Shown: one piece after another, positions 52,048 through 64,000 of the stretch
Numbering within the stretch: the stretch's first letter is position 1
How the letters are laid out: each line of letters begins with the position of its first letter
DNA from: Platycnemis pennipes
Taxonomy: Eukaryota; Arthropoda; Insecta; Odonata; Platycnemididae
Length of the DNA: 64,000 nt
Assembly: GCA_933228895.1 (NCBI GenBank)
Contig: OW121852.1
Span: forward strand, 133,977,544-134,041,543
Reading direction: 5' to 3'
Notes under the pieces: generated by a model
What the model was told of the DNA's origin: nothing
Database searches by the model: none
What the model saw: only the letters and a program-made list of their open reading frames with translations
Program-made: the position numbers and the translations under genes

Positions 52048-55000
52048 TATGCAAAACATCCTAGTGAAATAAAAAAATCCACTTCTCAGGCTTCCACTCA
52101 AACTTGGATTTTTTCATCTGAATTCATTTCTCCCGCTGTTTTTTATCTAAAATTAACCATTTCGCCCGTCTGCAGCTCAGTTAACTAAAATTTATGCAAA
52201 ACATCCTAGTAAAATAAAAAAATCCACTTCTCAGGCTTCCACTCAAACTTGGATTTTTTCATCTGAATTCATTTCTCCCGCTGTTTTTTATCCAAAATTA
52301 ATTATTTCGCCCGTCTGCAGCTCAGTTCACCAAAACTTATGCAAAACATCCTAGTGAAATAAAAAAATCCACTTCTCAGGCTACCACTCAAACTTGGATT
52401 TTTTCATCTGAATTCATTTCTCCCGCTGTTTTTTATCTAAAATTAACAATTTCGCCCGTCTGCAGCTCAGTTCACCAAAATTTATGCAAAACATCATAGT
52501 GAAATAAAAAAATCCACTTCTCAGGCTTCCACTCAAACTTGGATTTTTTCATCTGAATTCATTTCTCCCGCTGTTTTTTATCTAAAATTAACAATTTCGC
52601 TCGTCTGCAGCTCAGTTCACCAAAATTTATGCAAAACATCCTAGTGAAATAAAAAAATACAGGCTTCCACTCAAACTTGGATTTTTTCATCTGAATTCAT
52701 TTCTCCCGCTGTTTATTATCTAAAATTAACCATTTCGCCCGTCTGCAGCTCAGTTAACTAAAATTTATGCAAAACATCCTAGTAAAATAAAAAAATCCAC
52801 TTCTCAGGCTTCCACTCAAACTTGGATTTTTTCATCTGAATTCATTTCTCCCGCTGTTTTTTATCTAAAATTAACCATTTCGCCCGTCTGCAACTCAGTT
52901 CACCAAAATTTATGCCAAAAATCCTAGTGAAATAAAAAAAATCCACTTCTCAGGCTTCCATTAAAACTTGGATTTTTTCATCTGAATTCATTTCTCCCGC
53001 TGTTTTTTATCCAAAATTAATTATTTCGCCCGTCTGCAGCTCAGATCACCAAAATTTATGCAAAACATCCTAGTGAAATAAAAAAATACACTTCTCAGGC
53101 TTCCACTCAAACTTATATTTTTTTAATCTGAATTCATTTCTCTCGCTGTTTTTTATCTAAAATTAACCATTTCGCCCGTCTGCAGTTCAGTTCACCAAAA
53201 TTTATGCAAAACATCCCAGTGAAATAAAAAAATCCACTTCTCAGGCTTCCACTCAAACTTGGATTTTTTCATCTGAATTCATTTCTCCCGCTGTTTTTTA
53301 TTTAAAATTAACAATTTCGCCCATCTGCAGCTCAAATCACCAAAATTTATGCAAAACATCCCAGTGAAATAAAAAAATCCACTTCTCAGGCTTCCATTAA
53401 AACTTGGATTTTTTCATCTGAATTCATTTCTCCCGCTGTTTTTTATCCAAAATTAATTATTTCGCCCGTCTGCAGCTCAGTTCACCAAAATTTATGCAAA
53501 ACATCCTAGTGAAATAAAAAAATCCACTTCTCAGGCTTCCACTCAAACTTGGATTTTTTCATCTGAATTCATTTCTCCCGCTGTTTTTTATCCAAAATTA
53601 ATTATTTCGCCCGTCTGCAGCTCAGTTCACCAAAATTTATGCAAAACATCCTAGTGAAATAAAAAAATCCACTTCTCAGGCTTCCACTCAAACTTGGATT
53701 TTTTCATCTGAATTCATTTCTCCCGCTGTTTTTTATCTAAAATTAACCATCTCGCCCGTCTGCAGCTCAGTTCACCAAAATTTATGCAAAACATCCTAGT
53801 GAAATAAAAAAATCCACTTCTCAGGCTTCCACTCAAACTTGGATTTTTTCATCTGAATTCATTTCTCCCGCTGTTTTTTATCTAAAATTAACCATCTCGC
53901 CCGTCTGCAGCTCAGTTCACCAAAATTTATGCAAAACATCCTAGTGAAATAAAAAAATCCACTTCTCAGGCTTCCACTCAAACTTGGATTTTTTCATCTG
54001 AATTCATTTCTCCCGCTGTTTTTTATCTAAAATTAACCATCTCGCCCGTCTGCAGCTCAGTTCACCAAAATTTATGCAAAACATCCTAGTGAAATAAAAA
54101 AATCCACTTCTCAGGCTTCCACTCAAACTTGGATTTTTTCATCTGAATTCATTTCTTCCGCTGTTTTTATCTAAAATTAACCATTTCGCCCGTCTGCAGC
54201 TCAGTTCACCAAAGTTTATGCAAAACATCCTAGTGAAATAAAAAAATCCACTTCTCAAGCATCCACTCAAACTTTGATTTTTTCATCTGAATTCATTTCT
54301 CCTGCTGTTTTTTATCTAAAATTAACCATTTCGCTCGTCTGCAGCTCAAATCACCAAACTTTATGCAAAACATCCCAGTGAAATAAAAAAATCCACTTCT
54401 CAGGCTTCCACTCAAACTTGGATTTTTTCATCTGAATTCATTTCTCCCGCTGTTTTTTGTCTAAAATTAATCATTTCGCCCGTCTGCAGCTCAGATCACA
54501 AAAACTTATGCAAAACATCCTACTGAAATAAAAAATTACACTTCTCAGGCTTCCACTCAAACTTATATTTTTTTAATCTGAATTCATTTCTCTCGCTGTT
54601 TTTTATCTAAAATTAACCATTTCGCCCATCTGCAGCTCAGTTCACCAAACTTTATGCAAAACATCCCAGTGAAATAAAAAATCCACTTCTCAGGCTTCCA
54701 CTCAAACTTGGATTTTTTCATCTGAATTCATTTCTCCCGCTGTTTTTTATCTAAAATTAACCATTTCGCCCGTCTGTAGCTCAAATCACCAAAATTTATG
54801 CAAAACATCCCAGTGAAATAAAAAAATCCACTTCTCAGGCTTCCACTCAAACTTGGATTTTTTCATCTGAATGCATTTCTCCCGCTGTTTTTTATCTAAA
54901 ATTAACCATTTCGCCCGTCTGCAGCTCAGTTCACCAAAATTTATGCAAAACATCCTAGTGAAATAAAAAAATCCACTTCTCAGGCTTCCACTCAAACTTG

Positions 55001-55231
55001 GATTTTTTCATCTGAAATCATTTCTCCCGCTGTTTTTTATCTAAAATTAACCATTTCGCCCGTCTGCAGCTCAGATCTCCAAAATTTATGCAAAACATCC
55101 TAGTCAAATAAAAAAATCCACTTCTCAGGCTTCCAATCAAACTTGGATTTTTTCATCTGAATTCATTTCTCCCGCTGTTTTTTATCTAAAATTAACCATT
55201 TCGCCCGTCTGCAGCTCAGTTCACCAAAATG
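52048..55231 (+). repeat. 22-monomer higher-order unit J, copy 2 (3,184 bp)
   Basis: This is the tandem partner of 48,864-52,047. Shared register continues to 55,319, where CCCGATG here replaces CCCGCTG of copy 1. From about 52.88 kb this copy also belongs to the distal copy of segment M, so the J duplication and the M duplication overlap. A 69-codon minus-strand open frame at 54,786-54,995 is identical in form to the one at 51,602-51,811 because of the duplication. Confidence 0.9.
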
Positions 55232-58200
55232 TATGCAAAACATCCTAGTGAAATAAAAAAATCCACTTCTCAGGCTTCCACTCAAACTTGGATTTTTTCA
55301 TCTGAATTCATTTCTCCCGATGTTTTTTATCTAAAATTAACCATTTCGCCCGTCTGCAGCTCAGTTCACCAAAATTAATGGAAAACATCCTAGTCAAATA
55401 AAAAAATCCACTTCTCAGGATTCCACTCAAACTTGGATTTTATCATCTGAATTCATTTCTCCCGCTGTTTTTTATCTAAAATTAACCATTTCGCCCGTCT
55501 GCAGCTCAGATCACCAAAATTTATGCTAAACATCCTAGTGAAATAAAAAAATCCACTTCTCAGGCTTCCACTCAAACTTGGATTTTTTCATCTGAATTCA
55601 TTTCTCCCGCTGTTTTTTATCTAAAATTAACCATTTCGCCCGTCTGCAGCTCAGTTCACCAAAATGTATGCAAAACATCCTAGTGAAATAAAAAAATCCA
55701 CTTCTCAGGCTTCCACTCAAACTTGGATTTTTTATTCTGAATTCATTTCTCCCGCTGTTTTTTATCTAAAATTAACCATTTCTCCCGTCTGCAGCTCAGA
55801 TCACCAAAATTTATGCAAAACATCCTAGTCAAATAAAAAAATCCACTTCTCAGGCTTCCAATCAAACTTGGATTTTTTCATCTGAATTCATTTCTCCCGC
55901 TGTTTTTTATATAAAATTAACCATTTCGCCCGTCTGCAGCTCAGTTCACCAAAATGTATGCAAAACATCCTAGTGAAATAGAAAAATTCCACTTCTCAGG
56001 CTTCCACTCAAACTTGGATTTTTTCATCTGAATTCATTTCTCCCGCTGTTTTTTATCTAAAATTAACAATTTCGCCCGTCTGCAGCTCAGTTCACCAAAA
56101 TTTATGCAAAACATCCTAATGAAATAAAAAAATCCACTTCTCAGGCTTCCACTCAAACTTGGATTTTTTCATCTGAATTCATTCCTCCCGCTGTTTTTTA
56201 TCTAAAATTAACAATTTCGCCCGTCTGCAGCTCAGTTCACCAAAATTTATGCAAAACATCCTAGTGAAATAGAAAAATTCCACTTCTCAGGCTTCCACTC
56301 AAACTTGGATTTTTTCATCTGAATTCATTTCTCCCGCTGTTTTTTATCTAAAATTAACCATTTCGCCCGTCTGCAGCTCAGTTCACCAAAATTTATGAAA
56401 AACATCCTAGTAAAATAAAAAAATCCACTTCTCAGGCTTCCACTCAAACTTGGATTTTTTCATCTGAATTCATTTCTCCCGCTGTTTTTTATCTAATATT
56501 AACCATTTCGCCCGTCTGCAGCTCAGTTCACCAAAATTTATGCAAATCATCCTAGTGAAATAAAAAAATCCACTTCTCAGGCTTCCACTCAAACTTGGAT
56601 TTTTTCATCTGAATTCATTTCTCCCGCTGTTTTTTATCTAAAATTAACCATTTCGCCCGTCTGCAGCTCAGTTCACCAAAATTTATGCAAAACATCCTAG
56701 TGAAATAAAAAAATCCACTTCTCAGGCTTCCACTCAAACTTGGATTTTTTCATCTGAATTCATTTCTCCCGCTGCTTTTTTTCTAAAATTAACAATTTCG
56801 CCCGTCTGCAGCTCAGTTCACCAAAATTTATGCAAAACATCCTAGTGAAATAAAAAAATCCACTTCTCAGGCTTCCACTCAAACTTGGATTTTTTCATCT
56901 GTATTCATTTCTCCCGCTGTTTTTTATCCAAAATTAATTATTTCGCCCGTCTGCAGCTCAGGTCACCAAAATTTATGCAAAACATCCTAGTGAAATAAAA
57001 AAATCCACTTCTCAGGCTACCACTCATACTTGGATTTTTTCATCTGAATTCATTTCTCCCGCTGTTTTTTATCTAAAATTAACAATTTCGCCCGTCTGCA
57101 GCTCAGTTCACCAAAATTTATGCAAAACATCCTAATGAAATAAAAAAATCCACTTCTCAGGCTTCCACTCAAACTTGGATTTTTTCATCTGAATTCATTC
57201 CTCCCGCTGTTTTTTATCTAAAATTAACAATTTCGCCCGTCTGCAGCTCAGTTCACTAAAATTTATGCAAAACATCCTAGTGAAATAAAAAAATCCACTT
57301 CTCAGGCTTCCACTCGAACTTGGATTTTTTCATCTGAATTCATTTCTCCCGCTGTTTTTTATCTAAAATTAACCTTTTCCCCCGTCTGGTGCTCAGTTTA
57401 CCAAAAGCTATGCAAAACATCCTAGTGAAATAAAAAAATCCAGTTCTCAGGCTTCCACTCAAACTTGGATTTTTTCATCTGAATTCATTTCTCCCGCTGT
57501 TTTTTATCTAAAATTAACCATTTCGCCCGTCTGCAGCTCAGTTAACTAAAATTTATGCAAAACATCCTAGTAAAATAAAAAAATCCACTTCTCAGGCTTC
57601 CACTCAAACTTGGATTTTTTCATCTGAATTCATTTCTCCCGCTGTTTTTTATCTAAAATTAACCATTTCGCCCGTCTGCAGCTCAGTTCACCAAAGTTTA
57701 TGCAAAACATCCTAGTGAAATAAAAAAATCCACTTCTCAGGCTACCACTCAAACTTGGATTTTTTCATCTGAATTCATTTCTCCCGCTGTTTTTTATCTA
57801 AAATTAACAATTTCGCCCGTCTGCAGCTCAGTTCACCAAAATGTATGCAAAACATCCTAGTGAAATAAAAAAATCCACTTCTCAGGCTTCCACTCAAACT
57901 TGGATTGTTTCATCTGAATTCATTTCTCCCGATGTTTTTTATCTAAAATTAACCATTTCGCCCGTCTGCAGCTCAGATCACCAAAGTTTATGCTAAACAT
58001 CCTAGTGAAATAAAAAAATCCACTTCTCAGGCTTCCACTCAAACTTGGATTTTTTCATCTGAATTCATTTCTCCCGCTGTTTTTTATCTAAAATTAACCA
58101 TTTCGCCCGTCTGCAGCTCAGTTCACCAAAATGTATGCAAAACATCCTAGTGAAATAAAAAAATCCACTTCTCAGGCTTCCACTCAAACTTGGATTTTTT

Positions 58201-60292
58201 CATCTGAATTCATTTCTCCCGCTGTTTTTTATCTAAAATTAACCATTTCTCCCGTCTGCAGCTCAGATCACCAAAATTTATGCAAAACATCCTAGTCAAA
58301 TAATAAAATCCACTTCTCAGGCTTCCAATCAAACTTGGATTTTTTCATCTGAATTCATTTCTCCCGCTGTTTTTTATCTAAAATTAACCATTTCGCCCGT
58401 CTGCAGCTCAGTTCACCAAAATGTATGCAAAACATCCTAGTGAAATAGAAAAATTCCACTTCTCAGGCTTCCACTCAAACTTGGATTTTTTCATCTGAAT
58501 TCATTTCTCCCGCTGTTTTTTATCTAAAATTAACCATTTCGCCCGTCTGCAGCTCAGTTCACCAAAATTTATGCAAAACATCCTAGTGAAATAAAAAAAT
58601 CCACTTCTCAGGCTTCCACTCAAACTTGGATTTTTTCATCTGAATTCATTTCTCCCGCAATTTTTTATCTAAAATTAAAAATGTTGCCCGTCTGCAGCTC
58701 AGTTCACCAAAATGTATGCAAAACATCCTAGTGAAATAAAAAAATCCACTTCTCAGGCTTCCACTCAAACTTGGATTTTTTCATCTGAATTCATTTCTCC
58801 CGCTGTTTTTTATCTAAAATTAACCATTTCGCCCGTCTGCAGCTCAGTTCACCAAAATTTATGCAAAACATCCTAGTGAAATAAAAAAATCCACTTCTCA
58901 GGCTTCCACTCAAACTTGGATTTTTTCATCTGAATTCATTTCTCCCGCTGCTTTTTTTCTAAAATTAACAATTTCGCCCGTCTGCAGCTCAGTTCACCAA
59001 AATTTATGCAAAACATCCTAGTGAAATAAAAAAATCCACTTCTCAGGCTTCCACTCAAACTTGGATTTTTTCATCTGAATTCATTTCTCCCGCTGTTTTT
59101 TATCTAAAATTAACCATTTCGCCCGTCTGCAGCTCATTTAACTAAAATTTATGCAAATCATCCTAGTAAAATAAAAAAATCCACTTCTCAGGCTTCCACT
59201 CAAACTTGGATTTTTTCATCTGAATTCATTTCTCCCGCTGTTTTTCATCTAAAATTAACAATTTCGCCCGTCTGCAGCTCAGTTCACCAAAATTTATGCA
59301 AAACATCCTAGTGAAATAAAAAAATCCAGTTCTCAGGCTTCCACTCAAACTTGGATTTTTTCATCTGAATTCATTTCTCCCGCTGTTTTTTATCTAAAAT
59401 TAACCATTTAGCCCGTCTGCAGCTCAGTTAACTAAAATTTATGCAAAACATCCTAGTAAAATAAAAAAATCCACTTCTCAGGCTTCCATTAAAACTTGGA
59501 TTCTTTCATCTGAATTCATTTCTCCCGCTGTTTTTTATCCAAAATTAATTATTTTGCCCGTCTGCAGCTCAGTTCACCAAAATTTATGCAAAACATCCTA
59601 GTGAAATAAAAAAATCCACTTCTCAGGCTTCCATTAAAACTTGGATTTTTTCATCTGAATTCATTTCTCCCGCTGTTTTTTATCCAAAATTAATTATTTC
59701 GCCCGTCTGCAGCTCAGTTCACCAAAATTTATGCAAAACATCCTAGTGAAATAAAAAAATCCACTTCTCAGGCTTCCACTCAAACTTGGATTTTTTCATC
59801 TGAATTCATTTCTCCCGCTGTTTTTTATCCAAAATTAATTATTTCGCCCGTCTGCAGCTTAGTTCACCAAAATTTATGCAAAACATCCTAGTGAAATAAA
59901 AAAATCCACTTCTCAGGCTTCCACTCAAACTTGGATTTTTTCATCTGAATTCATTTCTCCCGCTGTTTTTTATCTAAAATTAACCATTTCGCCCGTCTGC
60001 AGCTCAGTTCACCAAAATTTATGCAAAACATCCTAGTGAAATAAAAAAATCCACTTCTCAGGCTTCCACTCAAACTTGGATTTTTTCATCTGAATTCATT
60101 TCTCCCGCTGTTTTTTATCTAAAATTAACCATTTCGCCCGTCTGCAACGCAGTTCACCAAAATTTATGCAAAACATCCTAGTGGAATAAAAAAATCCATC
60201 TCTCAGGCTTCCACTCAAACTTGGATTTTTTCATCTGAATTCATTTCTCCCGCTGTTTTTTATCTAAAATTAACCATTTCGCCCGTCTGCAG
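52878..60292 (+). repeat. Long segment M, copy 2 (about 7.4 kb)
   Basis: This repeats 36.65-43.78 kb. It has two extra monomers at about 56.05-56.34 kb, where a CCTAATGAAA monomer and an AATAGAAAAATTCC monomer recur. It has one copy of the 10-monomer unit that is duplicated at 42.3-45.2 kb. Scattered point differences include CATTTCG at 53,168 (CATTACG in copy 1), TATATAAAA near 55,909, CTCAGGTCACC near 56,957, CTCATTTAAC near 59,143 and ATTTTGCCC near 59,551. Confidence 0.85.
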
Positions 60293-63200
60293 CTCAGATC
60301 ACCAAAATTTATGCAAAACATCCTAGTGAAATAAAAAAATACACTTCTCAGGATTCCACTCAAACTTATATTTTTTTAATCTGAATTCATTTCTCTCGCT
60401 GTTTTTTATCTAAAATTAACCATTTCGCCCGTCTGCAGTTCAGTTCACCAAAATTTATGCAAAACATCCCAGTGAAATAAAAAAATCCACTTCTCAGGCT
60501 TCCACTCAAACTTGGATTTTTTCATCTGAATTCATTTCTCCCGCTGTTTTTTATTTAAAATTAACCATTTCGCCCGTCTGCAGCTCAAATCACCAAAATT
60601 TATGCAAAACATCCCAGTGAAATAAAAAAATCCACTTCTCAGGCTTCCACTCAAACTTGGATTTTTTCATCTGAATTCATTTCTCCCGCTGTTTTTTATC
60701 TAAAATTAACCATTTCGCCCGTCTGCAGCTCAGTTCACCAAAATTTATGCAAAACATCCTAGTGAAATAAAAAAATCCACTTCTCAGGCTTCCACTCAAA
60801 CTTGGATTTTTTCATCTGAAATCATTTCTCCCGCTGTTTTTTATCTAAAATTAACCATTTCGCCCGTCTGCAGCTCAGTTCAGCAAAATGTATGCAAAAC
60901 ATCCTAGTGAAATAAAAAAATCCACTTCTCAGGCTTCCACTCAAAATTGGATTTTTTCATCTGAATTCATTTCTCCCGCTGTTTTTTATCTAAAATTAAC
61001 CATTTCGCCCGTCTGTAGCTCAGTTCACCAAAGTTTATGCAAAACATCCTAGTGAAATAAAAAAATCCACTTCTCAGGCTTCCACTCAAACTTGGATTTT
61101 TTCATCTGAATTCATATCTCCCGCTGTTTTTTATCTAAAATTAACATTTTCGTCCTTCTGCAGCTCAGTTCACCAAAATTTATGCAAAACATCCTAGTGA
61201 AATAAAAAAATCCACTTCTCAGGCTTTCACTCAAACTTGGATTTTTTCATCTGAATTCATTTCTCCCGCTGTTTTTTATCCAAAATTAATTATTTCGCCC
61301 GTCTGCAGCTCAGTTCACCAAAATTTATGCAAAACATCCTAGTGAAATAAAAAAATCCACTTCTCAGGCTTCCATTAAAACTTGGATTTTTTCATCTGAA
61401 TTCATTTCTCCCGCTGTTTTTTATCCAAAATTAATTATTTCGCCCGTCTGCAGTTCAGTTCACCAAAATTTATGCAAAACATCCTAGTGAAATAAAAAAA
61501 TCCACTTCTCAGGCTTCCATTAAAACTTGGATTTTTTCATCTGAATTCATTTCTCCCGCTGTTTTTTATCCAAAATTAATTATTTCGCCCGTCTGCAGCT
61601 CAATTCACCAAAATTTATGCAAAACATCCTAGTGAAATAAAAAAATCCACTTCTCAGGCTTCCACTCAAACTTGGATTTTTTCATCTGAATTTATTTCTC
61701 CCGCTGTTTTTTATCCAAAATTAATTATTTCGCCCGTCTGCAGCTTAGTTCACCAAAATTTATGCAAAACATCCTAGTGAAATAAAAAAATCCACTTCTC
61801 AGGCTTCCACTCAAACTTGGATTTTTTCATCTGAATTCATTTCTTCCGCTGTTTTTATCTAAAATTAACCATTTCGCCCGTCTGCAGCTCAGTTCACCAA
61901 AGTTTATGCAAAACATCCTAGTGAAATAAAAAAATCCACTTCTCAAGCTTCCACTCAAACTTTGATTTTTTCATCTGAATTCATTTCTCCTGCTGTTTTT
62001 TATCTAAAATTAACCATTTCGATCGTCTGCAGCTCAAATCACCAAACTTTATGCAAAACATCCCAGTGAAATAAAAAAATCCACTTCTCAGGCTTCCACT
62101 CAAACTTGGATTTTTTCATCTGAATTCATTTCTCCCGCTGTTTTTTGTCTAAAATTAATCATTTCGCCCGTCTGCAGCTCAGATCACAAAAATTTATGCA
62201 AAACATCCTAGTGAAATAAAAAAATACACTTCTCAGGCTTCCACTCAAACTTATATTTTTTTAATCTGAATTCATTTCTCTCGCTGTTTTTTATCTAAAA
62301 TTAACCATTTCGCCCGTCTGCAGCTCAGTTCACCAAAATTTATGCAAAACATCCCAGTGAAATAAAAAATCCACTTCTCAGGCTTCCACTCAAACTTGGA
62401 TTTTTTCATCTGAATTCATTTCTCCCGCTGTTTTTTTATCTAAAATTAACCATTTCGCCCGTCTGCAGCTCAAATCACCAAAATTTATGCAAAACATCCC
62501 AGTGAAATAAAAAAATCCACTTCTCAGGCTTCCACTCAAACTTGGATTTTTTCATCTGAATTCATTTCTCCCGCTGTTTTTTATCTAAAATTAACCATTT
62601 CGCCCGTCTGCAGCTCAGTTCACCAAAATTTATGCAAAACATCCTAGTGAAATAAAAAAATCCACTTCTCAGGCTTCCACTCAAACTTGGATTTTTTCAT
62701 CTGAAATCATTTCTCCCGCTGTTTTTTATCTAAAATTAACCATTTCGCCCGTCTGCAGCTCAGATCTCCAAAATTTATGCAAAACATCCTAGTCAAATAA
62801 AAAAATCCACTTCTCAGGCTTCCAATCAAACTTGGATTTTTTCATCTGAATTCATTTCTCCCGCTGTTTTTTATCTAAAATTAACCATTTCGCCCGTCTG
62901 CAGCTCAGTTAACTAAAATTTATGCAAAACATCCTAGTAAAATAAAAAAATCCACTTCTCAGGCTTCCACTCAAACTTGGATTTTTTCATCTGAATTCAT
63001 TTCTCCCGCTGTTTTTTATCCAAAATTAATTATTTCGCCCGTCTGCAGCTCAGTTCACAAAAATTTATGCAAAACATCCTAGTGAAATAAAAAAATCCAC
63101 TTCTCAGGCTTCCACTCAAACTTGGATTATTTCATCTGACTTCATTTCTCCCGCTGTTTTTTATCTAAAATTAACCATTTCGCCCGTCTGCAACTCAGTT

Positions 63201-64000
63201 CACCAAAATTTATGCCAAACATCCTAGTGAAATAAAAAAATCCACCTCTCAGGCTTCCACTCAAACTTGGATTTTTTCATCTGAATTCATTTCTCCCGCT
63301 GTTTTTTATCTAAAATTAACCATTTCGCCCGTCTGCAGCTCAGATCACCAAAATTTATGCAAAACATCCTAGTGAAATAAAAAAATACACTTCTCAGGCT
63401 TCCACTCAAACTTATATTTTTTTAATCTGAATTCATTTCTCTCGCTGTTTTTTATCTAAAATTAACCATTTCGCCCGTCTGCAGTTCAGTTCACCAAAAT
63501 TTATGCAAAACATCCCAGTGAAATAAAAAAATCCACTTCTCAGGTTTCCACTCAAACTTGGATTTTTTCATCTGAATTCATTTCTCCCGCTGTTTTTTAT
63601 TTAAAATTAACCATTTCGCCCATCTGCAGCTCAAATCACCAAAATTTATGCAAAACATCCCAGTGAAATAAAAAAATCCACTTCTCAGGCTTCCACTCAA
63701 ACTTGGATTTTTTCATCTGAATTCATTTCTCCCGCTGTTTTTTATCTAAAATTAACCATTTCGCCCGTCTGCAGCTCAGTTCACCAAAATTTATGCAAAA
63801 CATCCTAGTGAAATAAAAAATTTCACTTCTCAGGCTTCCACTCAAACTTGGATTTTTTCATCTGAAATCATTTCTCCCGCTGTTTTTTATCTAAAATTAA
63901 CCATTTCGCCCGTCTGCAGCTCAGTTCAGCAAAATGTATGCAAAACATCCTAGTGAAATAAAAAAATCCACTTCTCAGGCTTCCACTCAAAATTGGATTT
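60293..64000 (+). repeat. Right-hand tract related to 9.0-12.4 kb, cut by the window end
   Basis: From 60,295 the marker order follows 9,003 onward at 51,292 bp (ATTTTCGTCCTTC 9,854 to 61,146). From 61.84 kb it follows 10.84 kb onward at 51,002 bp. A junction monomer near 61,225-61,280 has the CTTTCACTC start of one type and continues with the CCAAAATTAATTA linker, so the GTTAACC monomer normally between them is missing. From 63,341 the order seen at 60,295 begins again (CAGCAAAATG at 60,881 and 63,927, 3,046 bp or 21 monomers). The final monomer is incomplete. Confidence 0.78.

Larger units (their letters stand above)
1..64000 (+). repeat. Satellite DNA array, 145-bp monomer, about 441 head-to-tail copies
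   Basis: The motif TTTCGCCCGTCTGCAG recurs every 145 bp from base 1 (next copies at 146, 290 and 435) to the last start at 63,904, with no interruption and no change of orientation. Dividing the span gives about 441 complete monomers plus a partial one. The net length deficit of roughly 40 bp is explained by a few small indels, chiefly seven copies of a 138-bp variant. The consensus is about 36% GC. Copies typically differ from consensus at a few sites. Neither array edge is in the window and nothing non-satellite is embedded. Family knowledge: arrays of this kind build centromeric and pericentromeric heterochromatin in animals and plants. A centromeric role here is inference. Plus strand is simply the orientation given; the biological orientation is arbitrary. 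Confidence 0.98.

Noticed and set aside
54786..54995. 69-codon minus-strand open frame, duplicate of the one at 51.6 kb
   Set aside because: Same reasons: repeat-derived, TTG start, explained by block duplication.
1..64000. CRISPR array or other prokaryotic direct-repeat system
   Set aside because: There are no unique spacers. The whole 145-bp unit repeats, including the parts that would be spacers, and no cas-like gene is present.
1..64000. Plasmid iterons, rolling-circle origin or phage concatemer
   Set aside because: No replication gene or any other gene is present. The length, monomer divergence and nested higher-order structure fit eukaryotic satellite DNA.
1..64000. tRNA, rRNA or snRNA gene tandem array
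   Set aside because: The monomer shows no internal A/B box pair with a cloverleaf, no rRNA-like conserved segment and no stable folded core. It is too AT-rich and free of such motifs.
1..64000. Telomeric or subtelomeric repeats
   Set aside because: No short TTAGGG- or TTAGG-like tandem runs are seen on either strand.
1..64000. Identity with the known 142-bp Tenebrio EcoRI satellite
   Set aside because: The length and EcoRI site are similar, but I cannot verify the sequence from memory and the unit here is 145 bp. No species assignment is made.

Overview
The whole 64 kb is one uninterrupted block of satellite DNA. A single AT-rich unit of 145 bp (consensus about 36% GC, my hand count) is repeated head to tail in one orientation, about 441 times. 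The array runs off both ends of the window. I see no protein-coding gene, RNA gene, transposon, CRISPR array or unique sequence. The organism is therefore almost certainly a eukaryote, and the region is most likely centromeric or pericentromeric heterochromatin from a long-read assembly. The sequence alone does not let me name a species. AT-rich EcoRI satellites of similar length are known, for example in tenebrionid beetles, but I cannot align to them here.

Taking position 1 as phase 1, the monomer begins TTTCGCCCGTCTGCAG and ends in an AT-rich stretch (usually AAAATTAACCA). It carries a PstI site at 12-17 and an EcoRI site at about 106-111. It also has a 10-bp inverted repeat with arms at 58-67 and 91-100, an AATAAA at 54-59, and several A/T tracts spaced near multiples of the helical turn. 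Most monomers differ from consensus at only a few positions, and the variants fall into recurring named types.

The order of variant types shows nested, in-register duplications. Left to right: an older mosaic with 19-22-monomer periods (1-13.8 kb); a short 10-monomer-offset pair (13.8-16.2 kb); a near-perfect tandem pair of 4,345 bp or 30 monomers (17.3-26.0 kb); a 9-monomer pair (25.6-28.2 kb); a 31-monomer block (28.5-33.0 kb) followed by its expanded copy (33.0-39.8 kb), which holds a 13-monomer tandem duplication; a tract with a 10-monomer tandem duplication (42.3-45.2 kb); a copy of the 25.6-29.4 kb segment (45.2-49.6 kb); a 22-monomer tandem pair of 3,184 bp (48.9-55.2 kb); a second copy of about 7 kb of the 36.7-43.8 kb segment (52.9-60.3 kb); and a tail (60.3-64 kb) related to 9-12.4 kb.

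There are no genes to work together. The interest lies in the array architecture, the relative order of its duplications, and conserved features inside the monomer (dyad, A-tracts, a weak CENP-B-box resemblance). All comparisons were made by eye from marker variants and coordinates, not by alignment software.
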